DNA of 64,000 nt from Neptuniibacter marinus (GCF_001597725.1 NZ_LUTR01000003.1:1-64000), one strand, 5' to 3'; shown: positions 44,824 through 54,258, counted from the stretch's first letter. The notes: a model not told the origin generated them from the letters alone. Program-made: numbers and translations.

Positions 44824-44885
44824 AAAAAAGGCGTTCTACACGTCCCCTCTGATTGTATCGGGGACGGTATGAACGCCTTTGTTCA
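44824..44885 (-). promoter_or_regulatory. Antitermination leader of the narK-type gene (ANTAR/NasT-type)
   Basis: On the minus strand AAAGGCGTTC and GAACGCCTTTTTT close a terminator with an inner CGTCCCC/GGGGACG stem. The overlapping small hairpin TGAAC-AAAGGC-GTTCA (plus 44870-44885) has the same hexaloop as the nirB leader. It lies 37 bases before the gene. The first partner hairpin is not resolved. Confidence 0.8.
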
Positions 44886-45003
44886 AGCTGTTTATGTTTT
44901 TGCTATCTATTGGTGCGTCGGTTGAGCCTGAGTACAAAACTGTGCACTTATTTGATACACCGATTTACCTTTATTCGCCTTTGAATAGAGGTATACACGG
45001 ACC

Positions 45004-45894
45004 TTAGGCTGCTTTTTCCTCGCGTTTTGCTTTTACTGGAGAATCACTATGCATATCTTGCGCCATCTTTTGTGTGCCCTCTTCTTTTTTAGGGCTACTG
45101 TCGGGGGTACGCTGTTTTTCATACAGGAAAGTCAGTACTTCATGGCGGTAGTGGTTATATTGAGGGTCGTCCGCTAACGCAATACGGTCGCGTGGGCGGG
45201 GGAGGTCAATATTCAGTATTTCGCCGACGGTGGCGGCAGGGCCATTAGTCATCATCACAATGCGATCCGAGAGGAGAACCGCTTCATCCACATCATGAGT
45301 GATCATAATAACGGTGTTGTTTAGATCTTTTTGGATCTCCATCAGTGAGTCCTGTAGATGGGCTCGCGTGAGCGCATCTAAGGCACCGAAGGGTTCGTCC
45401 ATCAACATAACAGTGGGTTCCATTGCGAGGGCGCGTGCGATACCGACACGTTGCTTCATCCCTCCTGATATTTCATCAGGGCGCTTGTCCATAGCATGAT
45501 CCATATGGACGAGGGCTAAGTTATGTTCTATCCATTCACGCATCTCCGCTTTACTCTTTGAGCGGCCAAAGACCTGTTTTACCGCAAGCTCTACGTTTTC
45601 ATAGGCGCTTAACCACGGCAGTAAAGAGTGGTTTTGAAAAACAACCGCGCGTTCAGGACCTGGTGAGTTTACCTCTTTTCCGTCTAAGAGGCAGCCGCCG
45701 CTGGTGGCTTGATAGAGTCCGGCTACGATGTTTAGTACAGTCGATTTACCGCAACCTGAGTGACCAATTAACGAGACAAACTCCCCTTTGTTAATCGTCA
45801 GGTTAATGTCCTGAAGCGCTTTAAAAGGGCCGTTAGGTGTTGGAAAATCGATATCAACTTTTGTTAACTCTAAATGTTTAGGAGGCTGAGCCAT
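45004..45894 (-). CDS. nrtC: Nitrate ABC transporter ATP-binding protein
   Basis: The product is 296 residues with Walker A GHSGCGKST, signature ISGGMKQRV, Walker B VMLMDEPFGALD and the switch His in MITHDVDEA. Sequence is of the NrtC/NrtD/SsuB nitrate-sulfonate class. The C-terminal tail is short and basic, without the NrtA-like regulatory domain found in cyanobacterial NrtC, so in that naming it matches NrtD. It works with the NrtA and NrtB genes just upstream. Confidence 0.92.
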   Translation of the reverse strand: MAQPPKHLELTKVDIDFPTPNGPFKALQDINLTINKGEFVSLIGHSGCGKSTVLNIVAGLYQATSGGCLLDGKEVNSPGPERAVVFQNHSLLPWLSAYENVELAVKQVFGRSKSKAEMREWIEHNLALVHMDHAMDKRPDEISGGMKQRVGIARALAMEPTVMLMDEPFGALDALTRAHLQDSLMEIQKDLNNTVIMITHDVDEAVLLSDRIVMMTNGPAATVGEILNIDLPRPRDRIALADDPQYNHYRHEVLTFLYEKQRTPDSSPKKEEGTQKMAQDMHSDSPVKAKREEKAA

Positions 45895-45923
45895 AATAAT
45901 TATCCTTTTTCTAACGTCGCTAA

Positions 45924-46910
45924 TTAGCGAAGTATTGCTGTTTTATCCCAAGACATTTTGCGCTGTAAAAACAGCATGCAACGGTCTAGTAAAAAACCGA
46001 TCAGTCCAATAACGAGTACGGCCACCATAATTCGGCCAAGGGAGTTGGAGCTACCGTTTTGGAATTCATCCCAAACAAATTTACCAAGGCCTGGGTTTTG
46101 GGCCAGCATTTCTGCTGCAATAAGTACCATCCATGCGATACCGAGTGATAAGCGCAAGCCAGTAAACATCATTGGGATAGAGGATGGCAGAACGATTTTG
46201 ATAATATGGGTAAGCCAGTTAAGGCGAAGTACTTGAGATACGTTTTGTAGATCTTTACTGATTGATGACACGCCGACCGCTGTATTGAGAAGTGTTGGCC
46301 ATAAGCTACACAGGGATACAGTGATCAATGAGGTGATGAATGACTTCGCAAACATCGGGTCTTTACTGACGTATACTGCACTGACAACCATCGTTACTAA
46401 GGGTAACCAAGCCAGTGGTGAGACGGGTTTAAATAGCTGAATCAGTGGATTGAAGGCGGAGTAAAGTGTGCTATTTAAACCGATGAGTATTCCCGCCGGA
46501 ATAGCGATTAGTGAGGCGATAATGAAGCCTGCAAGCACGGTGATTAGGCTTGTTAAAATCTGATCAAAAAAGGTGGGTTTACCGGTGTATGGACGCACTT
46601 TTACTGTAGCATCAGGATTTTTTTCGAGTTTCTTTGCGTTACGTAGCTCTTGGCGCTCGTGGAATTTAACCTCTTTCACCCGCTCTGCTTGATGTTCCTC
46701 TATTAATGTAATCGACTGTTGATAAACCGCCGCAGGACCGGGGAAAGTGCCTAGCGAAGTGTGGACGCTTTTGGCCCCGATCTCCCAAATGAATAAGAAA
46801 ACTAACAAACCAATTAGCGGTATCAGTAAAGACTTTCCCAATTGACTGAAGTTTGCTTTAGGGTTTTCAATAAAATGGCTCAGGCCTATTGTGGCTAAAA
46901 TTTTACTCAT
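45924..46910 (-). CDS. nrtB: Nitrate ABC transporter permease
   Basis: The protein is 328 residues. An N-terminal helix (LIPLIGLLVFLFIWEIGAKSV) is followed by a basic cytoplasmic/periplasmic stretch and then the inner-membrane permease core with the ABC-coupling motif EMLAQNPGLGKFVWDEFQ typical of nitrate/taurine importers. Located between nrtA and nrtC. Confidence 0.92.
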   Translation of the reverse strand: MSKILATIGLSHFIENPKANFSQLGKSLLIPLIGLLVFLFIWEIGAKSVHTSLGTFPGPAAVYQQSITLIEEHQAERVKEVKFHERQELRNAKKLEKNPDATVKVRPYTGKPTFFDQILTSLITVLAGFIIASLIAIPAGILIGLNSTLYSAFNPLIQLFKPVSPLAWLPLVTMVVSAVYVSKDPMFAKSFITSLITVSLCSLWPTLLNTAVGVSSISKDLQNVSQVLRLNWLTHIIKIVLPSSIPMMFTGLRLSLGIAWMVLIAAEMLAQNPGLGKFVWDEFQNGSSNSLGRIMVAVLVIGLIGFLLDRCMLFLQRKMSWDKTAILR

Positions 46911-46969
46911 GACATATTACCTTCCGTTGATCTGTTGCCCCTCTGGTACAGAGGGGCTTTGTTGTTAGA

Positions 46970-48349
46970 TCAAAGTGTTTGATCTGGCTTCAGACCGATT
47001 GAGAATTTTTCTAGGTAGGCGTTTGGTTGCTTGCCATCAAAGGTGATGTTGTCGATAAAGTGTGTTTGTGGTGCTTTGTAGCCATCTTCGGAGACAAAAT
47101 CAGGGAACATATCCGCAGTCATTTTACCTTCCTCAATGAGTTCTTTTGCGGCAACTGCATAGATATCTGGGCGGTAAACTTTCTTAGCAATATCCATAAA
47201 CCACTGATCTGATTTAGGCTCAGCAATTTGTCCCCAACGACGCATCTGAGTTAGATACCAAATCGCATCAGAATAGTACGGGTAAGTGGCGTTATAGCGG
47301 AAGAATACGTTGAAATCAGGCACCTGACGTTTATCGCCTTTTTCGTACTCAAAAGTACCAGTCATTGAGTTAGCGATAACATCATAATCTGCACCTACAT
47401 AATCAGATTTGGATAAAATCTTCACTGCTTCTGGGCGGTTAGCATTATTGTTGTCATCTAACCATTTAGCGGCACGAATCATCGCTTTAACAACACGAAT
47501 ATGGGTATTAGGATTTTCGTCTGCCCAGCCCTTAGAGACACCAAAAACTTTCTCGGGGTTGTTTTTCCATATTTCATAATCGGTTACGACTGGAACACCA
47601 ATACCTTTAAACACCGCTTGCTGGTTCCAAGGTTCGCCCACACAGTAACCATAGATAGTGCCAGCTTCCATTGTTGCAGGCATTTGAGGTGGCGGAGTCA
47701 CTGATAACAGTGCATCTGCATCGATCGTACCTGATGTATCGCCGTTATGAGGCGCATAATAACCAGGGTGAATACCGCCTGCTGCTAACCAATAACGTAG
47801 TTCATAGTTATGGGTCGAAACAGGGAATACCATGCCCATGTTAAAAGGCTTACCTTCATCTTTATATTTTTCGACAATAGGCTTTAACGCATCCGCTTTA
47901 ATGGGGTGAACGGGTTTGCCGTCAGGCCCTTTTGGTACGTATGGCTTCATCTGATCCCAAATATCATTGGAAACGGTGATGGCGTTACCATTAAGGTCCA
48001 TGCTAAACGCCGTGATAATGTGGGACTGAGTACCAAACCCAATGGTTGCGCCTAAAGGTTGGCCTGCAAGCATATGAGCACCATCTAGCTGACCGTCAAT
48101 AACGCGATCTAAAAGCACTTTCCAGTTGGCTTGGGCTTCTAAAGTGACGTAGAGGCCTTCATCCTCGAAAAAACCTTTTTCGTAAGCAATTGCGAGAGGG
48201 GCCATATCAGTTAGTTTAATAAACCCGAATTTTAAATCTTCCTTTTCAGGCTCGCCGATGGCTGCCCATGCAGGGGTTGTAATTAAGGCAGCGGCTAACA
48301 CCGTACTACTGATAATTTTGCTTAGTAGAGCAGTTTTCTTTTTAAGCAT
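46970..48349 (-). CDS. nrtA: Nitrate ABC transporter substrate-binding protein
   Basis: The product is 459 residues from ATG 48349 (GGAG nine bases upstream). An open frame extends to 48517 but runs through the leader terminator, so it is not used. The signal peptide ([20 protein letters not shown]) leads to the CmpA/NrtA fold ([60 protein letters not shown]). Nitrate-binding pocket segments and the C-terminal domain are complete. First gene of the transport operon. Confidence 0.95.
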   Translation of the reverse strand: MLKKKTALLSKIISSTVLAAALITTPAWAAIGEPEKEDLKFGFIKLTDMAPLAIAYEKGFFEDEGLYVTLEAQANWKVLLDRVIDGQLDGAHMLAGQPLGATIGFGTQSHIITAFSMDLNGNAITVSNDIWDQMKPYVPKGPDGKPVHPIKADALKPIVEKYKDEGKPFNMGMVFPVSTHNYELRYWLAAGGIHPGYYAPHNGDTSGTIDADALLSVTPPPQMPATMEAGTIYGYCVGEPWNQQAVFKGIGVPVVTDYEIWKNNPEKVFGVSKGWADENPNTHIRVVKAMIRAAKWLDDNNNANRPEAVKILSKSDYVGADYDVIANSMTGTFEYEKGDKRQVPDFNVFFRYNATYPYYSDAIWYLTQMRRWGQIAEPKSDQWFMDIAKKVYRPDIYAVAAKELIEEGKMTADMFPDFVSEDGYKAPQTHFIDNITFDGKQPNAYLEKFSIGLKPDQTL

Positions 48350-48371
48350 GGTTGGCTTCTCCAGTCTTGAA

Positions 48372-48459
48372 AAATAAAAAAGGCGCCTAACGTGATCACA
48401 GTCTTGTGATTCGTTAAGGCGCCTTTGCCATAAAATAATCGAGCGGGCTTTTCTGCCCG
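48372..48459 (-). promoter_or_regulatory. Antitermination leader of nrtA (ANTAR/NasT-type, two hairpins)
   Basis: On the minus strand P1 is CGGGC-AGAAAA-GCCCG (plus 48444-48459) and P2 is GGC-AAAGGC-GCC (plus 48418-48429), both with 6-base loops. P2 overlaps the 5' arm of the terminator AAAGGCGCC/GGCGCCTTT (plus 48379-48426), which ends in a T-rich run. An inner ATCACA-agac-TGTGAT stem strengthens the terminator. It is the clearest of the three leaders. Confidence 0.85.
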
Positions 48460-48512
48460 TTTCTGTATTTATCGAGCACTCTTCGTTGAATGGCTCATTT
48501 GTTTTTTTATAA

Positions 48513-48528
48513 AGCATTACCTATGCCA
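48513..48528 (-). promoter_or_regulatory. Sigma-54 promoter upstream of nrtA
   Basis: The minus strand reads TGGCAT-AGGTA-ATGCT, with GG and GC twelve bases apart as sigma-54 requires. The predicted start would place both leader hairpins inside the transcript. Confidence 0.7.
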
Positions 48529-48755
48529 AAAAACTAAACCTCTTTATATACAGATAGTTATATATGTAATCAGTAATTTTTATTACTCTGTTTCTACAAG
48601 GGTGCGCTGCACAATAGTGCGTATTTGTGTTAGCAGGGTGCGTATTGATGCATAAAATTAAACGAATGGAGTAAGTGGGTGCCGATTATCGAGCTGTAGG
48701 CGAGCGAATGGGTTCAGGGAGAAGAAAGGCAGAAGTTGCACTCCTGCCTTGATGT
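48529..48755. other. Region between nasS and the nrtA promoter
   Basis: No gene. A palindromic GCAC-TATT-GTGC lies near 48606-48621 with other GTGCG copies nearby. Spacing does not fit the NtrC consensus well, but this is where enhancer sites for the sigma-54 promoter would be expected. Confidence 0.35.
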
Positions 48756-49784
48756 TTAGCTAACCCATTTTTGAAAGAGGTCTTGGCGGTAAACTGTACG
48801 GCTAATGATTGCAAAATCGGCAGGGTTGTCTGCGTCTGATAGTTGCCCACAGTCTAACATCTGGCTAAGAATAAACTCGCCCTGTTTCGGGTCGGGAACA
48901 TTTACTTGCTTGCCCGCGAAATGTTGTTTCATCGCAAGGGGCGGTGTGTAGTCAGAAAGCGTAGTGGCGGCTTGATCTAGGTATGGGGGTAGCGCAAGGA
49001 GTTGGTATAGTTCCTCTTTATTGTTGATATCTTCAACCCATTGGCAAGCTTCATATAACGCTTTTACTAATGCTTGGTGGGTATTAGGGTAGGCCGCTGC
49101 CCACTCTTGAGTCACACCAAGAACCTTTTCTGTATGGGCTCCCCATATTTTGTGTCCGGTTGTCAGTAAGCCGCCGATCTTCTGAATGAGCGCTAAACTA
49201 TTCCAAGGTTCACCTACGCAATAACCATCTATAGCGCCATTAGATAAGCTTGGTATCATCTGGGTTGGTGGAACAGCAATTAATTGCACATCATGTTCTG
49301 CATCAATCCCATGTTGTTCAAGCCAGTAACGAAGCTGATAATAATGGTTTGAGTATGGATATACCGTTGCCATGACCGGTTTGACTGAGCTGCTCTTGAC
49401 CTGTTTTTTAAATTGCTCACCGACTAGTTTGTCGTCTTCCCAGTTATCAATTGTTTTGGATAAGAGGGTATGGAACTCTTCAGATAAAGTGATTGCCGTA
49501 CCGTTTTGGCTCAGTGCTAGGGCTGTCATCATCGGTGTTTTGTTGCCGTTTAAGCCAAGCGTCGATGCCAATGGCATCGGGGCCAGCATATGTGCGCCAT
49601 CGTACAGGCCAAAGCTTACTTTATCGCGTATCGAGGCCCAAGATGATTCTTTGCATAAAACGACATCGAGGCCGTGTCTTTTGAAAAAGCCTTTTTCTCG
49701 GGCGACCACTAAAGGTGCGCAATCTAAGAGCGCGACAAAACCGAGCTTCAGGTTGTTTTTTTCAAGTGTCAGTGGTGCTGACAT
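48756..49784 (-). CDS. nasS: Nitrate sensor NasS
   Basis: The protein is 342 residues, related to NrtA (LGFVALLDCAPLVVAREKGFFKRHGLDVVLCKESSWASIRDKVSFGLYDGAHMLAPMPLA) but without a signal peptide, so it is cytoplasmic. NasS binds nitrate or nitrite and holds NasT inactive when they are absent. It follows nasT after 17 bases on the same strand. Confidence 0.93.
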   Translation of the reverse strand: MSAPLTLEKNNLKLGFVALLDCAPLVVAREKGFFKRHGLDVVLCKESSWASIRDKVSFGLYDGAHMLAPMPLASTLGLNGNKTPMMTALALSQNGTAITLSEEFHTLLSKTIDNWEDDKLVGEQFKKQVKSSSVKPVMATVYPYSNHYYQLRYWLEQHGIDAEHDVQLIAVPPTQMIPSLSNGAIDGYCVGEPWNSLALIQKIGGLLTTGHKIWGAHTEKVLGVTQEWAAAYPNTHQALVKALYEACQWVEDINNKEELYQLLALPPYLDQAATTLSDYTPPLAMKQHFAGKQVNVPDPKQGEFILSQMLDCGQLSDADNPADFAIISRTVYRQDLFQKWVS

Positions 49785-49801
49785 AAATTATCCTCTTCTC
49801 T

Positions 49802-50398
49802 CTACTTGCTCAGGCCGTTCGTTAGTTCCAGAACATCAATAACGCTCTGGGCGACATCGGGTAGCTTTTGACCGCGATCCATGGCGAGCTTACGAAGGGT
49901 TTCGAATGCTTGTTTTTCATCGCACCCTTGATGCTTCATTAACATGCCTTTGGCTTTTTCGATCACTTTTCTGTCAGCCAGTTGGGTTTTCGCTTTTTCG
50001 AGTTCTGCGCGCAGTGAGCTATGGGCATCGAAATGAGCAATAGCGGTATCCATAATCGCTTTTACCCGATCTGGCTGTAGCCCGTCCGATATGTAAGCAC
50101 TGACGCCCGCATTAATAGCATCAGACATAGTTTTACGATCATTTTGCTGCTCAGCGAAAAAAACGATAGGTCTTGGATTGTTTTTGCTCATCGTTGACAT
50201 ACTTTCGAGTGTGTCTCGATTAGGCGAATCCATATCAATAATAACGATGTCTGGATGGGTATCCTCAACACGTTTATTGAGATGGGTAGTATTGGGTAGT
50301 TGGCAGACGACATGATGTCCTAGTGAGTGCAAGGCTTCTTTGAGTGCCTGTACTCTTTCCGGTTCGTCATCTATCAGTAAAACATTTAAGCGATTCAC
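49802..50398 (-). CDS. nasT: ANTAR response-regulator antiterminator NasT
   Basis: The product is 198 residues with an N-terminal receiver-like domain (NVLLIDDEPERV, DIVIIDMDSPNRD) and a C-terminal ANTAR RNA-binding domain (VIEKAKGMLMKHQGCDEKQAFETLRKLAMDRGQKLPDVAQSVID). NasT binds double-hexaloop leader RNA to prevent termination. Three such leaders lie in this cluster. Divergent from nasA. Confidence 0.95.
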   Translation of the reverse strand: MNRLNVLLIDDEPERVQALKEALHSLGHHVVCQLPNTTHLNKRVEDTHPDIVIIDMDSPNRDTLESMSTMSKNNPRPIVFFAEQQNDRKTMSDAINAGVSAYISDGLQPDRVKAIMDTAIAHFDAHSSLRAELEKAKTQLADRKVIEKAKGMLMKHQGCDEKQAFETLRKLAMDRGQKLPDVAQSVIDVLELTNGLSK

Positions 50399-50567
50399 GT
50401 TACATATTAATCCATATCCGGAGGTGGATACTGGTTAATTAAGCAATAAATGTTCCATTGTGGTGCGGAAGACTTATTTAATTGTTGTTTGGAGGTACGC
50501 TGCTGTGGATAAGTGGGTAAGATGTAGCCTGTGTAATCAGGCGTTGGGTCTTGGCGATATCCTAAAT

Positions 50568-50583
50568 TGGCACAGTGCTTGCT
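50568..50583 (+). promoter_or_regulatory. Sigma-54 promoter upstream of nasA
   Basis: TGGCAC-AGTGC-TTGCT is an exact match to the sigma-54 consensus with correct -24/-12 spacing. It lies 178 bases before nasA, leaving a long leader. Confidence 0.85.
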
Positions 50584-50647
50584 GAGTCACTCATCATATT
50601 TATTGATAAAAATGTACAGCATATTTAGTACATAAAAAATTATAGTA

Positions 50648-50695
50648 GCGCAACGGAGCGCACTTATCTGGCAACTAGCAGATATGTGGCTCCGT
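50648..50695 (+). promoter_or_regulatory. Alternative hairpins in the nasA leader
   Basis: GCGC-AACGGA-GCGC at 50648-50661 has a 6-base loop with A1 and G4. Its loop and 3' arm overlap the 5' arm of a longer hairpin, ACGGAGC/GCTCCGT (50653-50695) with inner stem TATCTG/CAGATA. The two are mutually exclusive, as in the NasT leaders, but there is no T-run after the long hairpin. Confidence 0.45.
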
Positions 50696-50760
50696 GCCGT
50701 GTACGCTGTAAACTGGAAAGTGCATCTGGATTTGTGTGTTACAAAGTAGTGGAGGTTTAG

Positions 50761-53400
50761 ATGCACAAAATGACAACGTGTCCATACTGCGGTGTGGGCT
50801 GTGGTGTTGATGCTGATATTCTGGATTCCGGTTCAATCGGTGTTAAAGGCGATAAATCTCATCCGGCTAATTTTGGCAGGTTATGCGTTAAAGGCTCGGC
50901 CCTGCATGAGGTATTAGGTGCGGGTGGTCGTCTACTTTCCCCTCTTATAAATAATGTCCCTGTTTCTTGGGATAGCGCACTAGATGAGGTCTCTTCTAGA
51001 TTTCTTCGCACTATATCGGAGCATGGGCCGGACTCTGTAGCTTTTTACTTATCCGGTCAATTGCTCACAGAAGATTATTATGTAGCCAATAAATTGATGA
51101 AAGGTTTTATTGGTAGCGCTAATGTGGATACGAATTCACGTCTTTGTATGTCGTCAGCTGTAGCGGGTTATAAACGTGCCTTTGGTAGCGATACAGTGCC
51201 ATGTTCCTATGAAGACTTGGAAAAAGCGGAACTATTAGTGCTGGTCGGCAGTAATACCGCGTGGAACCACCCTGTTTTATATCAACGTATGCAGGCTGCT
51301 AAGAAAAAGAATCCCTCCCTGAAAGTAGTAGTGGTTGATCCTCGCCGAACAGCAACCTGTGATTTAGCGGATCTTCATTTGGCACTTAAACCGAGTACCG
51401 ATAGTGAGTTATTTTCAGGATTATTGAGCTATCTGGCTGATCAGAATTGTTTAAATCATGATTACATTGAACAATACACAGAAGGTTTTGAACTTGCTTT
51501 AGCTTCAGCTCAGCAGCAGTTTGACTCAGTTTCAGCGGTAGCTAAGTATTGCGATCTAGATAGTGATATTTTAACAACGTTTTATGAGTGGTTTGCCCAG
51601 ACTGATAAAGTTGTGACTTTTTATTCTCAAGGGGTAAACCAGTCTTTTAGTGGCACTGATAATTCCAATGCAATCATTAACTGTCACCTTGCCACTGGTC
51701 GTATAGGTTTTGAAGGTGCGGGCCCGTTTTCTATTACTGGACAGCCTAATGCTATGGGTGGGCGTGAGGTTGGCGGTTTAGCAAATCAGCTAGCCGCGCA
51801 TTTGGACTTCTCTTCACCTGAGTATATTGATCTTGTCTCGCGTTTTTGGAATGCACCGAATATTGCTCAAACCGAAGGTTTAAAGGCGGTTGAGCTTTTT
51901 CAAGCCATTGAAGAGGGTAAAGTTAAAGCGGTTTGGATTATGGGGACAAATCCTGCGGTGAGTTTACCTAATACCCATCAAGTGACACAGGCGTTGGAAA
52001 AGTGTCCCTTAGTGGTTGTTTCTGATTGTATGGCGAGTACTGAAACCCTTAAATATGCTGATGTTTGCTTACCCGCAACAGGGTGGAGTGAGAAAGATGG
52101 CACAGTCACTAATGCAGAAAGAAGAATTTCACGTCAGCGTAGTCTCTTAGCACCTACGGGTGAGGCTAAACATGATTGGTGGATTATTAGTGAAGTGGCC
52201 AAGAAAATGGGTTTTGAAGATGCATTCTCTTATCAACATCCAGCAGAAATTTTTGCAGAGCATGCAGCGCTCTCTGGTTTTGAGAATGATGGCAACAGAG
52301 ATTTTGATATTCGTCTGTATCAAGATATAGATATTGATACTTATAATTCTTTTAAACCTGTTCAGTGGCCGGTGACTCAGGAAGCACCTTACGGGACAGC
52401 GCGTATGTTTTCAGATGGCCGCTTTTTTACGCCATCAAAACGGGCAAGGTTTATACCTATTCAGGCTTCAAGCCCTATTCAGCAAGTCACCCCTGAACTG
52501 CCTTATATCTTAAATACAGGCCGTATTAGAGATCAATGGCATACCATGGCGATGAGTGGACGTGCGCGCCGCTTGTTTCAACATAGGGATGAACCTTTTG
52601 TGGAGCTTAATCAGGCTGATGCGCTAAAAGAGCAGATCTCTGATGGCGAGTTGGTTAAGCTGAGCCATCCTCAAGGGGATTATATTGGCCGTGCTAGAGT
52701 TATGGTATCGGAGCAGCGTAGGGGGGAGCTGTTTGTGCCTATGCATTGGAATAATGAATTTAGTTCCTTGGCTAAAATGGGCGCTTTACTGGAACCCGTG
52801 ACGGACCCTATTTCAGGGCAGCCTGAGTCTAAGCATGGACGAGTCAGTCTTTCTAAACTTAATCCGAGTTGGCAAGGGTGGCTAATGTGTCGCTCTGATT
52901 TGGAAATCAATTTACCTGTTGAATACTGGTCCAAAGTACCTAAAGGTGATGTTACTTTTTATTATCTTGCCGATAGTGTTGAGTTGGTTGATGGTATTGC
53001 TTGGTGCAAAGAGCATTTAGGGGATGTGTCTATCTGGTTAGAAGATCCGAATAGCCAAAACTTTAGAGCAGCGGGACTAAAAGGCGAAGTACTTGAATGG
53101 ACTTTTTTTGTTATGCCTTATGGAGAGATACCTTCTACACGTTGGTTGGAGGAGATGTTTTCTGAAGCGGAATTGTCGATTGATCAACGCCGTTTTATCT
53201 TGAGTGTAACCGGATGTGAAATTGAAAATCCCGGTGAGATGATCTGTAGTTGTTATCAAGTAGGTAGCAATGCCATAGTAGAAGCGATAGGGTTAGGTTC
53301 TAGGACGGTTGATATGCTCGGGGATAAGCTTAAGTGTGGAACTAACTGTGGATCCTGTATTCCTGAATTGAATGCTATATTGGCAAAAGAGCTGAAATAA
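50761..53400 (+). CDS. nasA: Assimilatory nitrate reductase catalytic subunit
   Basis: The protein is 879 residues. The N-terminal [4Fe-4S] motif (CPYCGVGC ... LCVKG) begins a molybdopterin-guanine-dinucleotide oxidoreductase of the nitrate reductase family (MSSAVAGYKRAFGSD, GTNPAVSLP, RIRDQWHTMAMSGRA). A C-terminal BFD-type [2Fe-2S] domain (ICSCYQVG ... CGTNCGSC) receives electrons. It reduces nitrate to nitrite in the cytoplasm. The electron-donor flavoprotein is not beside it; the NasC-like half of NirB is the likely donor. Confidence 0.95.
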   Translation: MHKMTTCPYCGVGCGVDADILDSGSIGVKGDKSHPANFGRLCVKGSALHEVLGAGGRLLSPLINNVPVSWDSALDEVSSRFLRTISEHGPDSVAFYLSGQLLTEDYYVANKLMKGFIGSANVDTNSRLCMSSAVAGYKRAFGSDTVPCSYEDLEKAELLVLVGSNTAWNHPVLYQRMQAAKKKNPSLKVVVVDPRRTATCDLADLHLALKPSTDSELFSGLLSYLADQNCLNHDYIEQYTEGFELALASAQQQFDSVSAVAKYCDLDSDILTTFYEWFAQTDKVVTFYSQGVNQSFSGTDNSNAIINCHLATGRIGFEGAGPFSITGQPNAMGGREVGGLANQLAAHLDFSSPEYIDLVSRFWNAPNIAQTEGLKAVELFQAIEEGKVKAVWIMGTNPAVSLPNTHQVTQALEKCPLVVVSDCMASTETLKYADVCLPATGWSEKDGTVTNAERRISRQRSLLAPTGEAKHDWWIISEVAKKMGFEDAFSYQHPAEIFAEHAALSGFENDGNRDFDIRLYQDIDIDTYNSFKPVQWPVTQEAPYGTARMFSDGRFFTPSKRARFIPIQASSPIQQVTPELPYILNTGRIRDQWHTMAMSGRARRLFQHRDEPFVELNQADALKEQISDGELVKLSHPQGDYIGRARVMVSEQRRGELFVPMHWNNEFSSLAKMGALLEPVTDPISGQPESKHGRVSLSKLNPSWQGWLMCRSDLEINLPVEYWSKVPKGDVTFYYLADSVELVDGIAWCKEHLGDVSIWLEDPNSQNFRAAGLKGEVLEWTFFVMPYGEIPSTRWLEEMFSEAELSIDQRRFILSVTGCEIENPGEMICSCYQVGSNAIVEAIGLGSRTVDMLGDKLKCGTNCGSCIPELNAILAKELK

Positions 53401-53465
53401 ACAATGATAACCAGAGAGGGGCCATTGCACTGAGTGTAGAGCTTTTCCAGAGTAGAGATAATTAT

Positions 53466-53489
53466 AGGCATCGTTAGGTGCCTTTTTTT
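53466..53489 (+). terminator. Intrinsic terminator after nasA
   Basis: AGGCA pairs with TGCCT around an 8-base loop and is followed by seven T. It is 66 bases after the nasA stop. Confidence 0.75.
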
Positions 53490-53558
53490 ACTGACTATCT
53501 TATTAGGGAGGTTAAGTATCTACTTAGGCTTTAGGTTTATGCTGTTAAAGGAGGAATA

Positions 53559-53945
53559 GTGAAAGCTAAAATTATACGTTCTATATACCTCATAGCCGGT
53601 TGCTTATGTGTTGTTCTTGGGTTTATTGGCGTAATCCTACCGCTTCTTCCTACCACTCCTTTTTTACTGGTGGCCGCTTTTTGTTTTTCACGAAGCTCTG
53701 AGCGGCTGCATAAAACTTTATTGAATAATCGCTACTTTGGGAAATATATACGAGACTGGGAAGATGGCGGTATCATACCGTTTAAAATAAAGGTCTTAGC
53801 AACCACAATGATGGTGCTTATGGTGATTTATCCACTGTTTTTCAGGTCATTTCATTTAGGTTTAAAGGCTGGGGTTGTTGTAACGATTGTGATTGCGATG
53901 ATCTATATTTGGTCGCGTCCTTCTGAATTAAAGCAGCAGGAATAG
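53559..53945 (+). CDS. ybaN: YbaN-family DUF454 membrane protein
   Basis: The product is 128 residues from GTG behind AAGGAGG. Three to four hydrophobic helices and the family segment LPTTPFLLVAAFCFSRSSERLHKTLLNNRYFGKYIRDWEDGG are seen in YbaN/DUF454. Role unknown. Confidence 0.9.
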   Translation: MKAKIIRSIYLIAGCLCVVLGFIGVILPLLPTTPFLLVAAFCFSRSSERLHKTLLNNRYFGKYIRDWEDGGIIPFKIKVLATTMMVLMVIYPLFFRSFHLGLKAGVVVTIVIAMIYIWSRPSELKQQE

Positions 53946-54059
53946 GTTTAATCTTGTTGTTATCTATCGGGTTTTCTACGTCGAGATTACATGGTTTTAT
54001 TTAAAACGCTGAGTATGCTGAGTGGCTTTAATATGAAATTTACTCATTAAAAGATTGAT

Positions 54060-54215
54060 AAAATTTTAATCAAAACGCTGCTGTTTTAAAAAAGCCTCAT
54101 ATTCATTATGTTTTATACTGTTTTTCAAACAGTCTGTTTTTTTATTAATACATATTCGCTAAAATTTTAATAAAAACAAACTTTTAAAACGGCCTGTACT
54201 CACTATTTTAAAGGT
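54060..54215 (+). repeat. Imperfect direct repeat upstream of the HDOD gene
   Basis: Copies start at 54060 and 54161 with AAAATTTTAAT(c/a)AAAAC and continue with loosely matching GCCT-containing AT-rich sequence for about 50 bases. Between them CTGTTT/AAACAG near 54118-54132 forms a hairpin followed by T residues. They may be regulatory repeats or remains of a duplication. Confidence 0.5.
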
Positions 54216-54258
54216 ACAAGGTTTGTAATGATTAACTAAATAATTGTGAGTAAAGGCC

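Noticed and set aside
48350-48517. N-terminal extension of nrtA
   Set aside because: The extension runs through the leader hairpins and terminator, and a signal peptide begins exactly at the 48349 Met.
48606-48621. NtrC enhancer sites upstream of nrtA
   Set aside because: GCAC-TATT-GTGC is palindromic but the spacer is three bases too short for the NtrC consensus, so it was not called.
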